A stretch of 64,000 nt of DNA from G051903925 sp051903925 (GCF_051903925.1 NZ_CP173678.1:2356001-2420000), one strand, 5' to 3'. Counted from the stretch's first letter, positions 9,218-16,534 are shown. Notes: generated from the sequence alone by a model not told the origin. Translations and numbers: made by a program.

Positions 9218-10270
9218 TCAGCGCGGCAGGACGGCCGAGATGGGGGGCGTGTCGCCGCCTTCGACCCGGGCTTCGCGCGCGGCGATCTGCCAGTCCGCCC
9301 ATTGGCTGGAGTTGAACAGGCCGCGCTGGATCGCCTTGGTCTTCCAGGTGACGATCGTCTCCGCCGGCACGTCCAGGGCCGTTGCCAGTTCCTGGACGTT
9401 GGCGAAGTCGCCGCTGGCCAGCATCGCGCGCAGCCGGATCAGTGGTTCATCGTCCAGGGACTCCGTGTCCCAATAGGGCCGGCCCTGCTCGTCCTGGTGC
9501 ATGGACGCGGTGATCGGGCCGATCTCGATACCCTTCAGGTTGCGCATCTTCTCCCAGGTCAGCACCCAGCGGGCGCCCTGCGTCGGGCTGTAGTCCGCCG
9601 GCCGCGTCAGGCTCAACCGGCCATCCAGGATGACTTCCTTCATCGTTGCCGGGGCCTGGGGGCCGGAGCGGTCGACATGGTGCACGATCAGCACCGCGGT
9701 CCGGCGCTTGCGCAGTTCGATCAGAGAATCCTGAAGGTTGGACCAGTAGACGCTTTCGTCCTCGTCGCCGCTGCGCATGGTCGTCGCCAGGCTGTCGATC
9801 ACCACCAGGTCGTGGCCCCGCGCCCGTTCCATCAGCACCGCCAGGCCGTCCTGCGTCGCCAGGTCGGGGAAGGGCACGCCGATCGGCTGGCTGGTGGCCG
9901 CGAACAGGTGGAAATTGTCCAGTCCCGCCCGCACGTCGCCCTGCAGGTCGCGCCGGCTGGCCGCGACGATGCCGGCCATGCGGTCCTGGAAGTCCCAGTC
10001 TGCCATCTCGCCGTCCAGGTACAGGACGCGGCGCGGACGCCGCACGTTCCAGCCCAGGAACTCGCCGCCGCAGGCCAGCGCCCAGGCGACGTTCAGCGCA
10101 AAGAACGTCTTTCCCACCCCCGCCGCGGCATGGACCATCCAGATCTCGCCCTCGCGCAGCCACGGCGCCAGAAGCATTTCGGGCATGCCAATGCGGGCGG
10201 CTGCCAGCTCGCCCAGCGTCAGGATTCGGTACTGCTCGGATGCGGAGCTGCTGCGGGTCAGGTCGGGCAC
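9218..10270 (-). CDS. RepA-like AAA_25 family ATPase
   Basis: A 350-aa RecA-fold ATPase. Walker A is AAAGVGKTF (about residues 48-56), the RepA-type acidic motif YLDGEM is at 84-89, Walker B is LVVIDS (155-160), and IVHHVDRSG (195-203) resembles the HH sensor motif of hexameric plasmid RepA helicases. The C-terminal 80 residues (NVQELATALDVPAETIVTWK and after) look like a helix-turn-helix. Related proteins occur on plasmids, integrated elements and some chromosomes. It stands alone, without a primase, integrase or relaxase, next to a low-GC stretch. The start is a GTG with no good ribosome-binding site but with a -10-like TATAGT 8 bases upstream, suggesting a leaderless mRNA. Confidence 0.8.
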   Translation of the reverse strand: MPDLTRSSSASEQYRILTLGELAAARIGMPEMLLAPWLREGEIWMVHAAAGVGKTFFALNVAWALACGGEFLGWNVRRPRRVLYLDGEMADWDFQDRMAGIVAASRRDLQGDVRAGLDNFHLFAATSQPIGVPFPDLATQDGLAVLMERARGHDLVVIDSLATTMRSGDEDESVYWSNLQDSLIELRKRRTAVLIVHHVDRSGPQAPATMKEVILDGRLSLTRPADYSPTQGARWVLTWEKMRNLKGIEIGPITASMHQDEQGRPYWDTESLDDEPLIRLRAMLASGDFANVQELATALDVPAETIVTWKTKAIQRGLFNSSQWADWQIAAREARVEGGDTPPISAVLPR

Positions 10271-10277
10271 GAGCGTG

Positions 10278-10285
10278 ACTATAGT
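10278..10285. promoter_or_regulatory. Symmetric ACTATAGT element, candidate bidirectional -10
   Basis: The palindrome ACTATAGT lies in the 80-base gap between two divergent genes. Read leftward it gives TATAGT ending 7 bases before the GTG of the ATPase gene; read rightward it gives TATAGT about 65 bases before the ATG of the CoA-transferase gene. No strong -35 hexamer is visible on either side. The call is an inference from position and sequence only. Confidence 0.4.
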
Positions 10286-10350
10286 TGCAGCGGCGTGGCG
10301 CCGCTACGATGCCGGCGGCCAAGGGATCAACGAGGACGGGAGGCGGCGCG

Positions 10351-11550
10351 ATGCTCGAAGGCGTGCGCGTGGTGGAACTGGCAAGCTACATCGCGGCCCC
10401 GGCGGCGGGCTGCATGCTGGCCGACTGGGGGGCGGAGGTGATCAAGGTCGAGCCACCGGGTGGCGATCCGATCCGCAAGTTCATGGACAATGTGGGGGCC
10501 AGCGGCATCGCGGAAAACCCGGTCTTCGAACTCGACAATCGCGGAAAGCGGTCGATCGCCATCGACATCCGGTCCGAAGGCGGGGCAGAGGTCATGCGCC
10601 GTCTGGTGGCGCAGGCCGACGTCTTCCTGACCAACGTGCGCCCGGCGGCCCTGGCCAGGGCAGGGCTCGACTGGGCCCAGGTCAGCGCCCGCCACCCGCG
10701 CCTGATCTATGCCAGTGTGACCGGCTATGGCCTGGACGGACCGGAAAAGGATCGTCCCGGCTTCGACCTGGCGGCGTTCTGGTCGCGTGCCGGTCACGGC
10801 CGACTGACCACGCCAAAGGGACAGGAACCGATCCCGATGCGGACCGCGGTCGGCGACCATACGACCGGCATCGCCATGGCCAGCGGGATCGCCGCCGCAC
10901 TCTATGCGCGCGAGAAGACAGGCAAGGGGCGGCTGGTCGAGACATCGCTGCTGCGCACCGGGATCTACTGTCTGGGCTCGGACCTGTCGCTGCAGTTGCG
11001 CTTCGGACGCGTGGCATCGACCCGGACGCGCGACCAGGCGCCCAGTCCGCTGAACTCGTTCTATCGCACGCAGGACGGCAACTGGCTGGTCATGCTGACC
11101 CGCCATGCGCAGGACGACTGGCAGCGCATCGCGAACGCTGTCGGCATGCCGGAGTTGACGGGGGACCCCCGCTTCCGCACGCCGCGCGACCGCAAGGTGA
11201 ATGCGGCGGAACTCATTGCCCTTCTGGACAGCCTGTTCGACGAGCGCCCGCTGGAGGAATGGGCTAGGCGGCTGGACGAGCAGGATCTGGTCTGGGCGCC
11301 CGTGCAGTCGCCGGAGCAGGTTGCGAACGATCCCCAGGCCAATGCGGCGGGCGCGTTCGTCGAGATTCCGGGGGCAGGGGGGGCGGCGTCGTTCCGGTCG
11401 ATCGCGACACCGGTGAAATTCCACGGCGTCGATACCGGGCCGCAGGGCCCATCGCCAACGGCGGGTGAGCACACCGATTCGGTGCTGGGGCGCCTTGGCT
11501 ATACGGCGGAGGAGGTGGCGGCACTGCGCAGCACCCGGTCGGTCGCCTGA
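10351..11550 (+). CDS. CaiB/BaiF family (class III) CoA-transferase
   Basis: Moves CoA between carboxylic acids through an enzyme-bound anhydride. The 399-aa protein has the family's N-terminus (LEGVRVVELASYIAAPAAG), the EVIKVEPPGGDP motif near residue 29 and, in RTAVGDHTTG, an Asp at residue 169, which is the position of the catalytic Asp in the family reference formyl-CoA transferase. The ATG at 10351 is chosen because gggaggcggcg precedes it and the conserved N-terminus begins there; an earlier in-frame start would add an unrelated leader. The substrate cannot be told from sequence. It is divergent from the ATPase gene and has no metabolic partner beside it. Confidence 0.88.
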   Translation: MLEGVRVVELASYIAAPAAGCMLADWGAEVIKVEPPGGDPIRKFMDNVGASGIAENPVFELDNRGKRSIAIDIRSEGGAEVMRRLVAQADVFLTNVRPAALARAGLDWAQVSARHPRLIYASVTGYGLDGPEKDRPGFDLAAFWSRAGHGRLTTPKGQEPIPMRTAVGDHTTGIAMASGIAAALYAREKTGKGRLVETSLLRTGIYCLGSDLSLQLRFGRVASTRTRDQAPSPLNSFYRTQDGNWLVMLTRHAQDDWQRIANAVGMPELTGDPRFRTPRDRKVNAAELIALLDSLFDERPLEEWARRLDEQDLVWAPVQSPEQVANDPQANAAGAFVEIPGAGGAASFRSIATPVKFHGVDTGPQGPSPTAGEHTDSVLGRLGYTAEEVAALRSTRSVA

Positions 11551-11579
11551 TCGCTGGGCCGCGCCAAGACTTACGCCGC

Positions 11580-11726
11580 TCAGGCCTCGATGGTCGGGGC
11601 TGGTGGCGCGATCGTCGGGCTGGCCTCGGCGGCGTTGCGGATGCGCACCGGCCGTCGCCGCCCGCGCGCGAACCCTACGCCAAGAAGGCCCATCAGAATG
11701 ATCAGCAGGACGACCGGGGTCGACAT
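11580..11726 (-). CDS. 48-aa single-pass membrane protein (hypothetical)
   Basis: Reading leftward from an ATG at 11726 gives 48 codons: MSTPVVLLIILMGLLGVGFA, then RGRRRPVRIR, then an Ala/Pro-rich tail ending in TIEA and TGA. This is one hydrophobic helix followed by a strongly basic stretch, the usual pattern of an inner-membrane peptide with its C-terminus in the cytoplasm. A ctaggaagc ribosome-binding-site-like sequence lies 9-15 bases upstream. It follows the PRC-barrel gene on the same strand after two hairpins. No family recognised. Confidence 0.6.
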   Translation of the reverse strand: MSTPVVLLIILMGLLGVGFARGRRRPVRIRNAAEASPTIAPPAPTIEA

Positions 11727-11757
11727 CGGTTTCTTGCTTCCTAGAGGAGGGCGGGTC

Positions 11758-11784
11758 TGGCGGGGCCGGTGACCGGCCCCGCCA
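11758..11784. terminator. GC-rich hairpin downstream of the PRC-barrel gene
   Basis: TGGCGGGGCCGGT and ACCGGCCCCGCCA form a perfect 13-bp inverted repeat around a single G. It has no U-run on either side, so it may be a processing or pausing hairpin rather than a true intrinsic terminator. It separates the PRC-barrel gene from the 48-codon gene. Confidence 0.45.
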
Positions 11785-11791
11785 GGGATGA

Positions 11792-11814
11792 AACGCGGCG
11801 GGTGGCGCCGCGTT
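11792..11814 (-). terminator. Hairpin just after the PRC-barrel stop codon
   Basis: AACGCGGCG and CGCCGCGTT pair as a 9-bp stem with a 5-base loop, 10 bases beyond the PRC-barrel stop. Read leftward the stem is followed by TTTC, a weak U-tract. It is a candidate terminator or mRNA-stabilising stem for the PRC-barrel gene. Confidence 0.45.
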
Positions 11815-11824
11815 CCGCTTCAGA

Positions 11825-12220
11825 TCAAAGCCAGAAATACGGGGCGCGGTAGTAGTCGTGGACGCGCGTCCCCCATTCCCGGTTTTCCCAGTCGACCGTT
11901 TCGCCACGGCCGAACATCGGGGCGTTCTTCAGCTGCTCCTTGTCGAGATTGACCAGGTAGCCGCCCATCTGGGTGTCGTAGCTGAGCACGCTCCACGGCA
12001 TGGCGTGATACTTCTCGCCAATGCCCAGGAAGCCGCCGAACGACATGACGGCATAAGCAACCTTGCCCGACATCTTGTCGATCATGATGTTGTCGATCGC
12101 GCCCAGGCGATCGCCGGCGCGGTTGTACACGGCCGTTCCTTCGACCTTGTCGGCAGCGATCAGGTGAGACGTCTCGCGCCGGTTCAGTTCGTCCTGGGTG
12201 CGGGGCGTGGTCGACATCAT
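11825..12220 (-). CDS. PRC-barrel domain protein
   Basis: A 131-aa protein with a PRC-barrel from about residue 18 to 95 (DKVEGTAVYNRAGDRLGAID, then DKMSGKVAYAVMSFGGFLGI and KYHAMPWSVLSY). Such stand-alone PRC-barrel proteins are abundant in Rhizobiales and Rhodospirillales and are often stress-induced; their molecular role is poorly known. No signal peptide, so cytoplasmic. Two adjacent ATG codons (12220 and 12217) follow a GAAGGAG ribosome-binding site; the second has the better spacing. The C-terminus is rich in aromatic residues (DYYRAPYFWL). Confidence 0.88.
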   Translation of the reverse strand: MMSTTPRTQDELNRRETSHLIAADKVEGTAVYNRAGDRLGAIDNIMIDKMSGKVAYAVMSFGGFLGIGEKYHAMPWSVLSYDTQMGGYLVNLDKEQLKNAPMFGRGETVDWENREWGTRVHDYYRAPYFWL

Positions 12221-12252
12221 TCTACTCCTTCACAAGTGTTCCGTGCCTGATT

Positions 12253-12277
12253 AAGGCAGCGAACCGAAGGAGGTTCC
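12253..12277 (-). promoter_or_regulatory. Possible EcfG-type promoter of the PRC-barrel gene
   Basis: Reading leftward, GGAAC (12277-12273), a 16-base spacer and CCTT (12256-12253) resemble the alphaproteobacterial general-stress consensus GGAAC-N16/17-CGTT with one mismatch in the -10. It lies about 33 bases upstream of the start. PRC-barrel genes are frequent general-stress targets, which makes it plausible, but the match is imperfect. Confidence 0.35.
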
Positions 12278-12303
12278 CGGGCGCCACATGCCCGCGCCAG
12301 GGC

Positions 12304-13140
12304 TCAGGCCGGGCGGTCGCCCTGGATGGTGGCGCGGTGCATCACACGCCGGTTCGTGCCGTAGTCGGCCAGGGCGTAGTGCAGCGTGCTGCGGTTGTCC
12401 CAGATCGCCAGCGACCCCGGACGCCACTTCCACCGGCAGGCGAATTCCGGCCTTTGCACATGCGCGAACAGGAAGCGCAACACTGCGTCGCTCTCGGTGC
12501 CCGTCAGCCCCTCGATCTCGCGGGTGAAGGACTCGTTGACGAAAAGGCAGCGCTCCCCCGTCTCGGGGATCGTACGCACGACGGGATGCCGGACGGGCGG
12601 GTTGGCGCGCCGGGCCGCCTGCCAGCGGGCGTCTTCCTCTGGCGTCGCGTCGCGCGGGCGGGGAAAGCCGCGCGGCATGTCCAGGTCGTGGACCGCATGC
12701 AGCCCGTCCAGGAACACCTGCATGGCGGGCGACAGGGCGCGATAGGCCGCGACCATGTTGGCCCACATCGTGTCGCCGCCGACGTCCGGCACCGTGACCG
12801 CGAGCAGAGCGGAGCCCAGCGGCGGGGCCGCGGTGAAGGTCATGTCGGCATGCCAGACATCACTGTCCTGGCGCCGGTTGGCCCCTGTTTCCAGCACGAT
12901 GATCTCAGGGATGCCTGGCACATGCTGGTAGATCGGATGCGGCAGCAGCGGGCCGAACAGCGCGGCAAAGTCGCGATGCTGCGCTGGCGAGATGTCCTGG
13001 TCCTCGAAAAAGAGAACCTGATGGCGCACGAGCGCCTGTCGCAGGCGGCTTTGGGCCTCCGGCGAAGGTGGCGCTGCGACATCCAGGCCACGGACCACGA
13101 CGCCGAGGCTGGGACTGACGGGATCGAGGGCAAGGGTCAT
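12304..13140 (-). CDS. TauD/TfdA family Fe(II)/2-oxoglutarate dioxygenase
   Basis: A 278-aa non-haem iron oxygenase of the taurine/2,4-D dioxygenase family. It has the N-terminal LGVVVRGLDVAAP segment near residue 11, the iron-binding HxD in DVWHADMTF near residue 98, LAIWDNRSTLHYA near residue 246 and HRATIQGDRP near the C-terminus, which supplies the distal His and the 2-oxoglutarate-binding Arg. ATG 13140 is chosen over one 60 bases earlier because family homology begins there. No sulfonate or sulfate-ester transport genes are adjacent, so the substrate (taurine, alkyl sulfate, other) is open. Confidence 0.88.
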   Translation of the reverse strand: MTLALDPVSPSLGVVVRGLDVAAPPSPEAQSRLRQALVRHQVLFFEDQDISPAQHRDFAALFGPLLPHPIYQHVPGIPEIIVLETGANRRQDSDVWHADMTFTAAPPLGSALLAVTVPDVGGDTMWANMVAAYRALSPAMQVFLDGLHAVHDLDMPRGFPRPRDATPEEDARWQAARRANPPVRHPVVRTIPETGERCLFVNESFTREIEGLTGTESDAVLRFLFAHVQRPEFACRWKWRPGSLAIWDNRSTLHYALADYGTNRRVMHRATIQGDRPA

Positions 13141-13326
13141 GCCGGCGATGCTAGCAGCCACCTTGTGTGCAACTGCGAAAAATTCATTGATGCCAAGCAC
13201 CGGCTGCGCTTGTCCGGGTGGCGCGCCTGTCGACCCATCGTGCGCGGCGCTTTGTCCGCCGCTGGCTCTCGGTTAGGGTTTGCGGCGCGCCCATCACGGG
13301 GGCGCGAGGCTTGACGAGGGACCGAC

Positions 13327-13776
13327 GTGAACGTTCGAACTATCGCTGTGGCCACGGCCGCGCTGGCATGCGGGGCGCTGGGCTTTTCCGGTGCGACGCT
13401 GGCACAGGCCGCCGCCCCCGCAGCACCCGCTGGCCTGAAGGTCGAATTGAACAAGCTGGAGGACAAGCCTGAGGGCTGCCGCGCCTACATGGTGTTCGAG
13501 AACCCGACGGACGCGGAATACCAGACATTCCGCCTGGATCTGGTCCTGTTCGCCGGCAGCGGCGAGATCGCCCGTCGCATCGCGGTCGATGCCGGCCCGC
13601 TTCGCGCCAACAAGACGACGGTCAAGCTGTTCGACCTGACGGGCCTTGCCTGCACCGGCATCGGTTCGATCCTGCTGAACGACGTGGCGCCCTGCGCCAG
13701 CGCCGGGGGCGAGGTTGCGGACTGCGTCTCGCGCGTGACAACGGCATCGCGCCTGGACGTCAAGTTCCAGAAGTAG
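13327..13776 (+). CDS. Small exported protein with signal peptide
   Basis: A 149-aa protein starting at GTG with a gaggga ribosome-binding site. The N-terminus (NVRTIAVATAALACGALGFS, cleavage probably after TLAQA) is a Sec signal peptide. The mature part has four Cys residues (in EGCRAY, GLACTG, VAPCAS, VADCVS) that could form disulfides in the periplasm, and a beta-rich pattern such as FRLDLVLFAG. Similar proteins in alphaproteobacteria are annotated as hypothetical or as Tat-signal-domain proteins. Function unknown. Confidence 0.75.
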   Translation: MNVRTIAVATAALACGALGFSGATLAQAAAPAAPAGLKVELNKLEDKPEGCRAYMVFENPTDAEYQTFRLDLVLFAGSGEIARRIAVDAGPLRANKTTVKLFDLTGLACTGIGSILLNDVAPCASAGGEVADCVSRVTTASRLDVKFQK

Positions 13777-13800
13777 ACCTTCTTCCCCCGCCTGGCGGGA

Positions 13801-14538
13801 TCAGAAAGGCTCCCTGAACGGACGCAGGTCCAGTTCGAAGGTCCAGGTGGTGTGCGGTTGGCGGTGCAGCTGCCAATACGCTTCGGCAATGTCGTCGGGG
13901 TCGAGGAGTCCGCCCTCGCCCTTGGCCTCGACCATTGCCGGGGCTGCCTTGTGCAGTTTCTCGCCATCGATGCCGCCATCGATGACCACGTGGGCCACGT
14001 GGATGTTGGCCGGGCCGAACTCCCGCGCCATGGACTGGGCGATGGCGCGCAGGCCTGCCTTGGCCGCGGCAAAGGCGGTGAATGGCGGCCGGCTGCGCAG
14101 CGACGCCGTGGCGCCAGTGAACAGGATCGAGCCGCGACCCGCCGGGACCATGGTGCGCGCCGCCTCGCGCCCCACGAGGAAGCCGCCAAAGCACGCGACC
14201 CGCCATACCGTCTCGAAGAACGCGGCATCCATCGTGCGGAAGTCGTGGGGCGCGTTGTTGCCGGCGTTGAAGACGACGATTTCGGGTGGCCCGCCACCGA
14301 TCTGGTGGGCGGTCCGGAACAGGGCGGCCACGTCGCCCTCGTCCGTCGTGTCCAGCGTGATCGCCGTGGCGTCGCGACCGCGGTCGCTGAGGGCATCGAC
14401 CACCGCCTGCACGCGCCGGGTGGTGCGCCCGGCGGCCAGGACGTGAAGTCCCTCCCGCGCGAAGCGCCGGCACAAGGCCGCCCCCAATCCGGCATGAGCG
14501 CCCACGCCGACCACGATGGCCGTGCCTTTCGCTGCCAT
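13801..14538 (-). CDS. SDR family protein lacking the catalytic Tyr
   Basis: A 245-aa Rossmann-fold short-chain dehydrogenase-like protein. The nucleotide loop is VGVGAHAGLG (about 10-19) and the NAG motif FNAGNN is at 90-95. The usual YxxxK reads FTAFAAAK, so Tyr is Phe156 while Lys160 is kept; the Ser position 13 residues earlier also appears to be Ala143 (Thr144 is next). The C-terminal HVVIDGGIDG motif places it in a distinct SDR subgroup that ends with that signature. It may bind NAD(P) without classical dehydrogenase activity or use a different mechanism. It is convergent with the preceding small exported protein. Confidence 0.85.
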   Translation of the reverse strand: MAAKGTAIVVGVGAHAGLGAALCRRFAREGLHVLAAGRTTRRVQAVVDALSDRGRDATAITLDTTDEGDVAALFRTAHQIGGGPPEIVVFNAGNNAPHDFRTMDAAFFETVWRVACFGGFLVGREAARTMVPAGRGSILFTGATASLRSRPPFTAFAAAKAGLRAIAQSMAREFGPANIHVAHVVIDGGIDGEKLHKAAPAMVEAKGEGGLLDPDDIAEAYWQLHRQPHTTWTFELDLRPFREPF

Positions 14539-14595
14539 GGCTTCCCTCCATCCCCGATTGTCCCGGGGTTGGGAAAACTGTAGCGGCGGGGGGGC

Positions 14596-14634
14596 AAAAC
14601 AAAAGGCCCTCCGCGCGGTCGCGCGAAGGGCCTT
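14596..14634 (-). terminator. Rho-independent terminator of the glycine-zipper lipoprotein gene
   Basis: AAGGCCCT pairs with AGGGCCTT and, after one mismatch, CGCGC pairs with GCGCG around a GGTC loop. Read leftward the stem is followed by TTTTGTTTT. It lies about 70 bases past the lipoprotein stop and upstream of the SDR start, so it separates these two leftward genes. Confidence 0.85.
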
Positions 14635-14704
14635 GAGGAACGACGGTCCGGTGGGCTGGGCGATGCCAGGCCCGCCGGGTTGCGACGCTCAGAGGGTCAA
14701 GCGC

Positions 14705-14947
14705 TTAGCGCCAGACCGGCTTGCCCATGTTGACCTGGTCGGGGCGGGTCAGGGCGCCGGCCGCGGCACCCGCCACGCCACCGGCGATCGCGCCGGCCGC
14801 GGGGTTGCCACCGATGGCGCCCAGGGCCGCGCCGCCGGCCGCACCGATCGCGCCGCCGCTGAGCGCGCGGTCGCCGGTGGAGTAGCCGCAGGCGCCCAGC
14901 GACAGGGCCAGAGCAACAGCGCCGGAAAGTGCGACGATCCTGGACAT
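14705..14947 (-). CDS. Small glycine-zipper lipoprotein
   Basis: An 80-aa outer-membrane-type lipoprotein. The lipobox is LGAC near residue 20, after a short signal (MSRIVALSGAVALALS). The mature part is a glycine zipper with GxxxG repeats (GGAIGAAGGAALGAIGGNPA and the following AGAIAGGVAGAAAG), as in Rick_17kDa / YMGG-like proteins. A strong AAGGAG ribosome-binding site precedes the ATG. A close match to an EcfG promoter lies 55-79 bases upstream, suggesting envelope- or general-stress induction. Confidence 0.85.
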   Translation of the reverse strand: MSRIVALSGAVALALSLGACGYSTGDRALSGGAIGAAGGAALGAIGGNPAAGAIAGGVAGAAAGALTRPDQVNMGKPVWR

Positions 14948-15001
14948 GATGAGAACTCCTTCTGCCGTTTTCGGGTTGTTGAGCTATCCGATGCCGACCA
15001 G

Positions 15002-15026
15002 AACGGCGATGACTGCACCCGGTTCC
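15002..15026 (-). promoter_or_regulatory. EcfG-type general stress promoter for the lipoprotein gene
   Basis: Reading leftward the sequence is GGAAC (15026-15022), 16 bases, then CGTT (15005-15002). This matches the known alphaproteobacterial sigma-EcfG consensus GGAAC-N16/17-CGTT exactly. The predicted start site would leave a leader of roughly 45-50 bases before the ATG at 14947. Confidence 0.6.
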
Positions 15027-15152
15027 CAGGAATTTGTGCGTTCGTCATCAGCGGCGCGGTCGACCTCTCCCGCGGGCTTCGCGCGACTGTTATTGGGGCC
15101 ATGTCAATGGCGTTGTGACTTCCGATCACGGAAGGATCACAGTCTTGACGCT

Positions 15153-15177
15153 GGAACAAAGCCATCCGTGTGCCATT
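15153..15177 (+). promoter_or_regulatory. Weaker EcfG-like promoter for the divergent exported protein
   Basis: GGAAC (15153-15157), 16 bases and CATT (15174-15177) differ from the EcfG consensus at one -10 base. It lies about 45 bases before the ATG at 15220. A TTGACG at 15145-15150 could instead be a housekeeping -35, but no good -10 follows it at the right distance. Confidence 0.3.
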
Positions 15178-15219
15178 TACAACACCAGACGAATTATTGA
15201 ACGGATGGCGGAGGCGCAG

Positions 15220-15639
15220 ATGAAGAGGATCCTGATCTCCGGTGCGGTGCTTGCTTTCCTCGCCGGCCCGGCTTTTGCCGGCTCGCTCGACCAGCAGCCG
15301 GCCCAGGCGGGTGCCGCCAGCGGCGTGACCGCGCCGGATCGCGACTTTCCGCGGATCGAGCCCAATCGCTACCTGCCCGCGACCGAAGGTGGCCTGAACC
15401 TTGTCATCGACGGCTGGCGCGAGCGGGTCGCGGACTATGAGAACGGGCGCGCCGCGCAGCCCAGCGAAAGCCGCAGTGCCAATGCTGCCGCGCTGAGCCA
15501 CGCGCTGGCCGAGGTCGAACTGCGCCGGGCCCTGCTGGCCAGCGCCGATGCCGACTCCTATGCCGACGCGCGCAGTGCGCTGGACCAGGCGCTGGAGGAC
15601 ATGGCCATCGTCTGGGACGCGGTGTCGGTCCAGACCTGA
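15220..15639 (+). CDS. Small exported protein of unknown function
   Basis: A 139-aa protein. The start at 15220 is chosen because gcggaggcg precedes it and the next residues (MKRILISGAVLAFLAGPAFA) are a clear Sec signal peptide. The mature part is mostly helical and charged (SRSANAAALSHALAEVELRR near the middle) and carries no recognised domain. It is divergent from the glycine-zipper lipoprotein and ends at its own terminator. Confidence 0.75.
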   Translation: MKRILISGAVLAFLAGPAFAGSLDQQPAQAGAASGVTAPDRDFPRIEPNRYLPATEGGLNLVIDGWRERVADYENGRAAQPSESRSANAAALSHALAEVELRRALLASADADSYADARSALDQALEDMAIVWDAVSVQT

Positions 15640-15664
15640 TTCCGTCGCCCGAAAGGCGAGATGG

Positions 15665-15703
15665 AAGGGGGCGGCGTCATGCGGGCGCCGCCCCCTTTGT
15701 CTT
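15665..15703 (+). terminator. Rho-independent terminator
   Basis: AAGGGGGCGGCG pairs with CGCCGCCCCCTT as a perfect 12-bp stem with a 9-base loop, followed by TGTCTTT. It lies 25 bases after the exported-protein gene and before the convergent xth gene. Confidence 0.8.
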
Positions 15704-15732
15704 TCCGGAGTCACTTGCCGGCGCCGTCCGGC

Positions 15733-16518
15733 CTAGACGGCGAGTTCGACCCAGGCCGGCGTGTGATCGGAGGGGCGGTCGAACCCGCGGGGCGTCTTGT
15801 CGACGCCAGCGGCCATCAGGCGGTCTGCGGCCTGGGGTGAGAGCAGCAGGTGATCGATCCTCAGGCCCTGGTCGCGCTGCCAGCGGCCGGCCTGGTAGTC
15901 CCAGAACGTATAGAGATGGGGAGAGGGGTCGAGCGCCCGCACCGCATCGGTGAAGCCCAGGTTGCACAGGGCGCGGAAATGCTGTCGCGTCTCGGGCCTG
16001 CACAGGGCGTCATTGGCCCATCCGACGGGGTCGTACACGTCGAGATCGGTCGGGCAGCAATTGTAGTCGCCGCCAAGCACGAGGATCTCCTCATGGCGGA
16101 GCAGCGTCGCGGCATGCGCCCGCAGCCGCTCCATCCAGCCCAGCTTGTAGGGAAACTTCTCCGTCTCGACCGGATTGCCGTTGGGCAGGTAGATCGACGC
16201 CACGCGCACCGCATGGGCGCCGGCATCCACGACCGCCTCGACATAGCGGGACTGCTCCTCTCCCCCGGGGCTGCCGGGCAGGCAGTCGAGCTCCACCGTC
16301 ATCGGGAATTTCGAGAGGATGGCGACGCCGTTATAGGTCTTCTGGCCGACGACGGCCAGGTTGTAGCCGGCATCCTCGATATCGGTCCGCGGAAACTTCT
16401 CGGTCTCGACCTTGATCTCCTGCAGCAGGACGACGTCGGGGGCCGCCTGCTTCAGCCAGCCGAGCAGCAGCGGCAGGCGGACCTTGATCGAATTGACGTT
16501 GAACGTCGCGATCCGCAC
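15733..16518 (-). CDS. xth: Exodeoxyribonuclease III
   Basis: AP endonuclease and 3'-5' exonuclease of base-excision repair, 261 aa. Family motifs are ATFNVNSIK at the N-terminus, LLQEIKVE near residue 31 (metal-binding Glu), the catalytic Tyr/Arg region with IYLPNG near residue 108, GGDYNCCPTDLDVY near residue 149, and the C-terminal SDHTPAW. Translation starts at GTG, 16 bases after the erpA stop, so the two are probably one operon. The pairing of xth with an A-type Fe-S carrier is common in alphaproteobacteria. Confidence 0.95.
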   Translation of the reverse strand: MRIATFNVNSIKVRLPLLLGWLKQAAPDVVLLQEIKVETEKFPRTDIEDAGYNLAVVGQKTYNGVAILSKFPMTVELDCLPGSPGGEEQSRYVEAVVDAGAHAVRVASIYLPNGNPVETEKFPYKLGWMERLRAHAATLLRHEEILVLGGDYNCCPTDLDVYDPVGWANDALCRPETRQHFRALCNLGFTDAVRALDPSPHLYTFWDYQAGRWQRDQGLRIDHLLLSPQAADRLMAAGVDKTPRGFDRPSDHTPAWVELAV

Positions 16519-16534
16519 GGCGCGCGCGTCCGGC

